64,000 nt of DNA from Pseudomonadales bacterium (GTDB taxonomy: Bacteria; Pseudomonadota; Gammaproteobacteria; Pseudomonadales; Azotimanducaceae), in the NCBI GenBank assembly GCA_022825925.1, contig JAJDVW010000105.1, positions 1 through 64,000 of the forward strand, given 5' to 3'. The notes under the pieces are model-generated. The model ran no database searches. It had not been told where the DNA came from and saw only the letters and a list, made by a program, of their open reading frames with translations. Shown piece by piece: positions 58,533 to 64,000 of the stretch. Position 1 is the first letter of the stretch; each line of letters starts with the position of its first letter. The position numbers were made by a program, and so were the translations under genes.

Positions 58533-59306
58533 ATGTGGAGTCATGCGCGTCTCGATGGAGGCGGTCGGGCCCTTCTGATGGGGGCCGTCGTGTGTCTGCT
58601 GGCGGCCTCATGGACGGACGCCGCGGCCGATGCGGCCCCCAGCGACGCAGCCCGCACGGCGCTCGCCGCGGGCCTCTGGGAGACGGCCGCGGACCTCGGC
58701 GAAGCAACGGGCACGGCGGACGGATGGGCCGTTGCCACGGAGGCCCTGGCCATCCACGCTCACTACGTGGCGCCCGAGGCGGAGCGCGAGGCGCTGTTGC
58801 AGCGGGCGATGGCGCTGGCCGAGAAAGCGGTACTGGCGGAGCCGACGAACCCCGCAGCACGCTTCCAGCTCGCGCATGCGGTGGGCCGCTATGCACAGCA
58901 CCTGTCGCCCATGCGCGCGCTTCGGGAAGGCTACGTGGGCCGCTCGCGCGACCTGGTCGAAGACGTGCTCGAACTGGACCCCGACATGGTGCTGGCACGC
59001 CTGCAGCTCGGTTCCTGGCACGCCGACGTCGTAGGCCAGGCGGGGCGCCTCGTCGCGCGCCTGACGCACGGGGCGACGGAGAAGAAGGCGCTGCAACATT
59101 ACGAACGCGCCCTCGAGTTGGCGGGCGACGACCTCGTCGTCTACACGGAAATCGGCCGCGGGCTGTTGCGTCTTGGCCGGCGCAAGCACGGCGCGCGTGC
59201 GCAGGAACTCCTGGGCCGGGCGGTCGCGCTCGAGCCACGCGACGCCTTCGAGCGCATCCTGCATGCTCGGGCCGCCGGCCAACTGGCCGAGCTGGAGCGG
59301 GACTGA
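58533..59306 (+). CDS. Periplasmic TPR-like repeat protein, unknown
   Basis: A 257-aa protein with a signal sequence (RALLMGAVVCLLAASWTDA) and a helical repeat body: AMALAEKAVLAEPTNPAARFQ, DLVEDVLELDPDMVLARLQ and ELLGRAVALEPRDAFERIL each fit a TPR-like A/B pair (about residues 88-250). ATG 58533 or GTG 58521 could start it; the upstream frame lacks a ribosome site. It ends 3 bp before the oxygenase gene, so it is probably cotranscribed, perhaps as a periplasmic scaffold. Confidence 0.7.
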   Translation: MWSHARLDGGGRALLMGAVVCLLAASWTDAAADAAPSDAARTALAAGLWETAADLGEATGTADGWAVATEALAIHAHYVAPEAEREALLQRAMALAEKAVLAEPTNPAARFQLAHAVGRYAQHLSPMRALREGYVGRSRDLVEDVLELDPDMVLARLQLGSWHADVVGQAGRLVARLTHGATEKKALQHYERALELAGDDLVVYTEIGRGLLRLGRRKHGARAQELLGRAVALEPRDAFERILHARAAGQLAELERD

Positions 59307-59309
59307 AGG

Positions 59310-60470
59310 ATGCACGTGCCCTCCGCCTACAGCGCCGGCCTGCCGCGCGGGCGCGCCGTCGACGCCGCGCTCGCGGACGGCTACGTGGCGCACACGAGCG
59401 TCGGCGATCCGCAGCTCGATCCGGTGATGGAGGAGCTGAGCGAACTCCCGCCCCAGGACCTGCACCGGTTCATCCGCGCGGGCATCGAACAGCAGAGCGA
59501 CCTCTGCCACGCGCCCGACGCGCTACGCCGTTTCTTCGCGGAAGCGGCGGAGCCGCCGTCATGGCTCGACCACGAGGCGCACAGGCCGGCGCAGCGGGCG
59601 TTCGTTGCGAACAGCACGAACGTGCTGATCGGTTTCGTCGCCGGCGTCCTGATCGAGGGCTTCTCCACCCTGATCGCCAAGTCGTTCGCGGCGACGGGCC
59701 GCGTGTTGACGCCGGCGTCGGCGCGGCGGCGCCTGATGCAGAACAACCGCCACCTGCTGGAGGTCTTCTTTCCCGGCGGGCTGGAGCGCGTCGGCGACGG
59801 CTGGAAGCTGTCCATGCGGCTGCGGTTCGTGCATGCCCGCGTGCGTCACCTGCTGGCCCACTCTCCCGTCTGGGACATCGCGCATCTGGGCACGCCGATC
59901 AGCGCCGCGCACATGGCGTTCGCCACCAGCGTGTTCTCGGCGCGCCTGCTCCACCATGCGGCGCTCGTCGGCGCGGTCTTCGACGACGAGGAGGAGGCCA
60001 GCGTGATGCAGGTATGGCGTTACGCCGGGCACGTGATGGGCGTGCCGGAGACGGCCCTGTTCGCCGACCGGGAACATGCCGATCGCATCGTCACCGTAGG
60101 GCGGCTGTGCGAACCGGAGCCGGACACGGACTCGGCCGCCATGGCGAACGCCCTCATCGGCGCTATTCCGCTGGTGGCCGGCATCGACGATCCGGCTGAG
60201 CAGCGCCGCGTGTCCAAGCTCGCGTACCGGCTGTCGCGGGCGTTGATCGGGCACGACCTCGCCGATAAGCTGGAGTTTCCCAGGATGTACACGAGCGGCG
60301 CCCTGCTCGGCTTCCGCTTGAGACAGCGGCTGGAGAAGTTCCGTGCCGGCGCGAGTGGCGTCCGCTCGCAGAACTTCACGCAGATGCTGGACATTTCCGT
60401 GTACGACGACCCCGACGTCACCTACCGCATGCCGGACCATTACGACTCGACGAGGTCGAGCCAATGGTAG
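59310..60470 (+). CDS. MpaB/Lcp-like heme oxygenase domain protein (DUF2236)
   Basis: DUF2236 proteins include the fungal MpaB oxygenase and the rubber-cleaving Lcp enzymes, which oxidise isoprenoid chains using a heme. The 386-aa protein shows the family core: RLRFVHARVRHLLAHSPVW, GTPISAAHMAFA and the helical MQVWRYAGHVMGV and NALIGAIPLVAGI segments. No signal peptide, so probably cytoplasmic or membrane-bound. It is between a TPR-like protein and an RND exporter in one direction, suggesting a lipid or isoprenoid product that is exported. Confidence 0.82.
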   Translation: MHVPSAYSAGLPRGRAVDAALADGYVAHTSVGDPQLDPVMEELSELPPQDLHRFIRAGIEQQSDLCHAPDALRRFFAEAAEPPSWLDHEAHRPAQRAFVANSTNVLIGFVAGVLIEGFSTLIAKSFAATGRVLTPASARRRLMQNNRHLLEVFFPGGLERVGDGWKLSMRLRFVHARVRHLLAHSPVWDIAHLGTPISAAHMAFATSVFSARLLHHAALVGAVFDDEEEASVMQVWRYAGHVMGVPETALFADREHADRIVTVGRLCEPEPDTDSAAMANALIGAIPLVAGIDDPAEQRRVSKLAYRLSRALIGHDLADKLEFPRMYTSGALLGFRLRQRLEKFRAGASGVRSQNFTQMLDISVYDDPDVTYRMPDHYDSTRSSQW

Positions 60471-60528
60471 CGGCCCCACCCGTGTGCGGCGGTGGGGCGA
60501 CGGCGTGCCCGAAGCCACGGAGGCGGCC

Positions 60529-62847
60529 ATGAGCGCGCCCCTGCTGGATCGGTTCGCCGCCGGCGTCCTGCAGCGCCGCTGGCTGGTGGTGGCCATGGCC
60601 ACCGCGGTCATGCTCGGTGCGACGGCCGGCGTCCCCTTCATCGGGGTGACCAACGATCACCGCGTGCTGTTCGACGAGCACGACCCGCAGCTGCTCGCCC
60701 TGGAAGCGCTGGACGAGACCTATACCGAGTCCAACACGGCCCTCATCGCCGTCGGCCCGGCCGAGGGAACCGTGTTCACGGAGCCGATACTCACGATCGT
60801 CGAAGAGTTGACGGAGGCGGCGTGGCAGGTCCCCTACGCGACCCGCGTGGACTCGTTGACCAACTACTCGCACAGCGAGGCCGACGGCGACGACCTCGTG
60901 GTCGGGCCGCTGGTGGTCGGAGCGTCGGCGCTCGACGCCGCGGAGATCGCGCGGGTCGAGTCGATCGCGCTCGGCTCCGTCGAGACCGCCGGGCGCCTGG
61001 TCTCGCACGACGGCCGGGTGGCGGCCGTATCGATCAACTTCGCGCTGCCGGAGGACAAGGACGCGGCGGTCCTCGAGATCACGGACTACCTGCGCGCGCT
61101 GCTGGACGAGTGGCGCGCCACGGCCGGCGAGCGCGGCGTGGACGCATCGTTCCACGTCACGGGCGAGGTGCCGATGAACCGCGCCTTCGCCGACGCCACG
61201 CGGGACGACCTGGAGCAGCTCACCCCCATCGTGTTCCTGGTCATCGTCGCGATGACGTTCGCGCTCCTGCGTTCGCTGGTCGCGACGCTCGCGGTCGTCG
61301 GCATGCTCATGTTCACGATCAACACGACCATGGGGCTGGCCGGGTGGGCCGGCGCCGTGTTCAACCCGGTGAACGCGGGCGTCCCCATCATCGTCCTCAC
61401 CATCGCCGTGGCCGACTCCATACACATCGTGACCACGACCCTCGCCGGCCTGCGGCGGGGCCTGGAACGCAACGCGGCGATCATCGAGTCCCTGCGGGTC
61501 AACGCGCATCCCGTGCTCCTGACTTCCGTGACGACCGCCATCGCCTTCCTGACGCTGAACGCCTCGGAATCGCCGCCGTTCCACGTCCTTGGCAACCTGG
61601 TCGCGTTCGGCGTGCTGGCCGCCTTCGCATACTCCATGACGCTGCTGCCGGCGCTGCTGTCGCTGCTGCCGCTGCGGGCACGCGGCGAGCCGCTCGGGCC
61701 CGCAAGCGGGGCCGCGTTCTTCGACCATCTCGCCGACTTCGTGACGCGCCGGCGGCACGTGCTGCTGTGGACCGTCGGACTCGCAACCGTGGCGCTCGCC
61801 ACCGGCGCCTGGCGCATCGAGTTCACGGACAACTGGACGCGCTACTTCGACGACCGCTACGAGTTCCGGCGTGACACGGACTTCGTCATGGACCACCTGA
61901 CCGGACTCGAGTCCTGGGAGTACTCCCTGGACGCGGGGCGCGAGCAGGGCATCACCGACCCGGAATACCTGCGGCAGGTCGATGCGTTCGCCGAATGGCT
62001 GCGGGAACAGCCCGAGGTGAGCCACGTGCAGGCGTTCCCCGACATCATGCGGCGCCTGAACCGCAACATGCACGGAGACGACCCGGCGTACGACCGGCTC
62101 CCGGACGACGCCGGGCTCGCGAGCCAGTACCTGCTGCTGTACGAGCTCTCACTGCCGTTCGGGAAGGACCTGAACGACCGGATCGACGTCGCCAAGTCCT
62201 CGACCCGCCTCACCGCGACGGCGCAAGGCGGGTTGACCTCGGCGCAGCAGCGCGCGCTGGACGCCCGTGCGCAGGCGTGGCTGCGCGCCAACGCGCCGGA
62301 CCTGCACACGGCGGCGACGGGCTTCACGATGACCTTCGCGCACCTGTCGGAACGCAACATCGACAGCATGCTGCGGGCGACCGTACTGGCGATGGGCGCG
62401 ATCTCGCTGGTGCTGATCTGGGTGCTGCGGAGCTGGCGCGTGGGGCTCATGAGCCTGGTGCCGAACTACGTGCCGGCGCTCCTGACGTTCGGACTATGGG
62501 GCTACGTGGTCGGGCAGGTGGGACTCGCCGGGTCGGTGATGACGGCGATCGCGTTCGGCATCATCGTCGACGACACCACGCACTTCCTCACCAAGTACCA
62601 GCGCGCGCGACAGGCCGGCGCCGAGGCCGCGGAGGCCGTGCGCGCCGCATTCGCCGCAACCGGCCGGGCGCTGTGGACCACGACGGCGATACTCGCCGCC
62701 GGTTTTCTCGTGTTCGCGTCGTCCGGCTTCGAAGTGAGCTTCGCGCTCGGCACAATGGTCGCCATCACCGTCGTGTTCGCGCTGTTCGCGGACTTCCTTC
62801 TGCTACCGCCCATCCTCATGGCGCTCGACCGGAGAAGCAAGCAATGA
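60529..62847 (+). CDS. RND superfamily (MMPL-type) exporter
   Basis: Proton-driven transporter of lipids or hydrophobic compounds. The 772-aa protein has two repeats, each of one TM, a large extracytoplasmic domain and five TMs (second-repeat motifs TVLAMGAISLVLIWVLR, GLAGSVMTAIAFGIIVDDTTHFL with paired Asp). The first repeat has TIAVADSIHIVTTTLAGLRRG. This is the COG1033-type predicted exporter, not the tripartite AcrB group. ATG 60529 with GGAGG at 6 bp. Its stop overlaps the LolA-like gene by 4 bp, indicating a shared pathway. Confidence 0.9.
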   Translation: MSAPLLDRFAAGVLQRRWLVVAMATAVMLGATAGVPFIGVTNDHRVLFDEHDPQLLALEALDETYTESNTALIAVGPAEGTVFTEPILTIVEELTEAAWQVPYATRVDSLTNYSHSEADGDDLVVGPLVVGASALDAAEIARVESIALGSVETAGRLVSHDGRVAAVSINFALPEDKDAAVLEITDYLRALLDEWRATAGERGVDASFHVTGEVPMNRAFADATRDDLEQLTPIVFLVIVAMTFALLRSLVATLAVVGMLMFTINTTMGLAGWAGAVFNPVNAGVPIIVLTIAVADSIHIVTTTLAGLRRGLERNAAIIESLRVNAHPVLLTSVTTAIAFLTLNASESPPFHVLGNLVAFGVLAAFAYSMTLLPALLSLLPLRARGEPLGPASGAAFFDHLADFVTRRRHVLLWTVGLATVALATGAWRIEFTDNWTRYFDDRYEFRRDTDFVMDHLTGLESWEYSLDAGREQGITDPEYLRQVDAFAEWLREQPEVSHVQAFPDIMRRLNRNMHGDDPAYDRLPDDAGLASQYLLLYELSLPFGKDLNDRIDVAKSSTRLTATAQGGLTSAQQRALDARAQAWLRANAPDLHTAATGFTMTFAHLSERNIDSMLRATVLAMGAISLVLIWVLRSWRVGLMSLVPNYVPALLTFGLWGYVVGQVGLAGSVMTAIAFGIIVDDTTHFLTKYQRARQAGAEAAEAVRAAFAATGRALWTTTAILAAGFLVFASSGFEVSFALGTMVAITVVFALFADFLLLPPILMALDRRSKQ

Positions 62848-63659
62848 ACCTTCCCGCATTCCGTTGCACGGCGGCCCTGCTCGCGGGCGCCTGCGTGACC
62901 GTCGGCATGCCGACCGAGGTGGCGGCGCAGGCCGACACCGCCGCGGAGGAGCGGGGGCTCTCCATCGCCCGCGAGGCGCGAGATCGCAAGGCCGGCTTCG
63001 GGAGCTTCACCGCGGGTCAGACGATGCTGCTGCGCAGCAAGTCGGGCAGGGAGAGCCTGCGCCACCTGCGGGTCAAGGTCCTCGAGGCCGCGGGCGACGG
63101 CGACCGCAGCCTGTTCGTGTTCGACGAACCGCGCGACGTGCGCGGCACCGCCTTCCTCGTCCACGCGCACAAGGACCGGGCCGACGACCAGTGGCTCTAC
63201 CTCCCGGCGCTGGACCGGGTCAAGCGCATCAGCTCGGCCAACCGCTCGGGCTCGTTCATGGGCAGCGAGTTCGCCTACGAGGACATGACGCCGCCGGAGG
63301 TGGAGCAGTTCACCTACGCCCACCTCCGCGACGAGGCGTGCGGCGAACTGACGTGCACGGTGGTCGAGCGCACGCCGGTGGACACGCGCTCCGCGTACCG
63401 GCGCCAGCTCGCGTGGCAGGACACGGACGAACTGCGGTTGTGGAAGGTGGAGTACTACGATCGCCGGGACACGCTGCTGAAGACCCTTGACGTGCGCGGC
63501 TACGAACGCTACGCCGGCCGCTACTGGCACGCGGCCGAGATGACGATGGTGAACCACCTTACGGGCAAGAGCACCGTGCTCACCTGGAGCGACTACGTGT
63601 TCGGCGCCGAGGTCAGCCCGCGCGAGTTCACCCAGACCGGCCTGAGACGCGCGCGCTGA
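62844..63659 (+). CDS. LolA-like outer-membrane lipoprotein-sorting protein
   Basis: A 271-aa periplasmic protein with a signal peptide (about residues 1-28, AQA end) and the LolA/LppX-like half-barrel: FVFDEPRDVRGTAFLVH, WLYLPALDRVKRISSANRSGSFMGSEFAYEDM, LWKVEYYDRRDTLLKTL. This is the family encoded with COG1033-type RND exporters, where it is thought to bind and carry lipids across the periplasm. ATG 62844 overlaps the RND stop. The final gene overlaps its stop in turn. Confidence 0.9.
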   Translation: MNLPAFRCTAALLAGACVTVGMPTEVAAQADTAAEERGLSIAREARDRKAGFGSFTAGQTMLLRSKSGRESLRHLRVKVLEAAGDGDRSLFVFDEPRDVRGTAFLVHAHKDRADDQWLYLPALDRVKRISSANRSGSFMGSEFAYEDMTPPEVEQFTYAHLRDEACGELTCTVVERTPVDTRSAYRRQLAWQDTDELRLWKVEYYDRRDTLLKTLDVRGYERYAGRYWHAAEMTMVNHLTGKSTVLTWSDYVFGAEVSPREFTQTGLRRAR

Positions 63660-64000
63660 GCGGCCGGCGTCCAAGGCTCGCCCGTCGACTCCTCGGCGCG
63701 GCGGCCGCGGCGGTCCTTTTCGCCGCCGCCAGCCAGGCCCACGCCACCGCCGCGGTATTCGGCAGCTTCCGCAGCCTCGACAACGCCGCGCGCGAACACC
63801 AGCGCCTCGGCGCCCTGCTGCGGGTGCCGCTGGCCGTCGTCGCGGTGGAGACCGACGGCGTCACGCTGTACCGCGTCGTGTCGACCGAGACCCCGGACGA
63901 GGCGACGGCGCGCGCGCTGGTGGAGCGTGCAAGGCTGGCCGGCGTCCTGGGCGCGTGGTACTGGCGGGAAGGTCCGCCGGCTCCGGCCGTCGCCCCGACC
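63656..64000 (+). CDS. SPOR-like periplasmic protein, partial, CTG start
   Basis: A frame running from CTG 63656 (overlapping the previous stop as CTGA) to the window end without interruption. It encodes an Arg-rich start, a signal peptide (LLGAAAAAVLFAAASQAHA), then a SPOR-like sequence: AVFGSFRSLDNAAREHQRLG, VETDGVTLYRVVS, EATARALVERARLAG. No ATG, GTG or TTG is available before the signal peptide in this frame. SPOR domains bind denuded peptidoglycan. The gene continues beyond 64000. Confidence 0.6.
   Translation, partial: MSGRRPRLARRLLGAAAAAVLFAAASQAHATAAVFGSFRSLDNAAREHQRLGALLRVPLAVVAVETDGVTLYRVVSTETPDEATARALVERARLAGVLGAWYWREGPPAPAVAPT

Overview
This window is chromosomal DNA from a GC-rich (roughly 70% by eye) Gammaproteobacterium. 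The evidence is gene content and order. An lpoA/rsmI divergon and rnpB are followed by a division and cell-wall (dcw) cluster from mraZ to ftsZ, then dciA, an M23 peptidase, secA and argJ. Next come yacG-pilDCB, pilins, nadC/ampD and aceEF. This is close to the mraZ-to-aceF order of E. coli (nadC, pilin, hofBC, ampD, aceEF) and to the ftsZ-secA region of pseudomonads and xanthomonads. I cannot place the organism more precisely; the GC content would fit an uncultivated or marine lineage.

Layout: (1) 1-3.1 kb: outer-membrane PBP activator LpoA, the rRNA methyltransferase RsmI and RNase P RNA, whose promoter and 5' end lie inside rsmI. (2) 3.1-16.3 kb: one tightly overlapping operon mraZ-rsmH-ftsL-ftsI-murE-mraY-murD-ftsW-murC-ftsQ-ftsA-ftsZ behind a consensus promoter with three MraZ boxes. 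murF, murG, murB, ddl and lpxC, normally embedded here, are all absent with seamless junctions. (3) 16.3-26.7 kb: dciA, M23 peptidase, secA, argJ, yacG and type IV pilus genes pilB, pilC, pilD plus two pilins. (4) 26.8-28.6 kb: a tRNA-Thr(CGT) followed by a lower-GC accessory islet with a two-TM (SLATT-like) protein and an overlapping proline-rich microprotein. A 10-bp copy of the tRNA 3' end closes the islet. (5) 28.6-34 kb: nadC, ampD, aceE, aceF. (6) 34-41 kb, minus strand: a frameshifted sodium:solute symporter, a TMADH-like Fe-S flavoenzyme, a PduO-type corrinoid adenosyltransferase, an AmpG permease, a hendecad-repeat coiled-coil protein and an alkyltransferase-like protein. (7) 41-43.2 kb: groES-groEL with an RpoH-like promoter, a CIRCE operator and a clear terminator. 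(8) 43.2-52 kb: a PuuD-like membrane protein, a coiled-coil protein, a YihG/PlsC acyltransferase, a lipoprotein aminopeptidase, an SLC13 carboxylate transporter, exonuclease I, and an osmolyte ABC transporter whose binding protein and permease are fused. (9) 52-57.6 kb: a TetR/metallo-beta-lactamase operon divergent from SDR/SRPBCC genes, then VOC, DsbA-like isomerase and acyl-CoA dehydrogenase genes. (10) 57.9-64 kb: small membrane and repeat proteins, an MpaB/DUF2236 oxygenase, an RND exporter, a LolA-like lipoprotein-sorting protein and a SPOR-like protein cut by the window end.

Functional threads: peptidoglycan precursor synthesis, septation and recycling (dcw genes, LpoA, AmpD, AmpG, M23 peptidase); protein export and pilus assembly; stress folding; osmolyte or methylated-amine uptake and oxidation; and a less understood oxygenase-export module at the right end. 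The most promising poorly described elements are the islet pair (27024-27705) and the oxygenase/RND/LolA-like/SPOR module (58533-64000).
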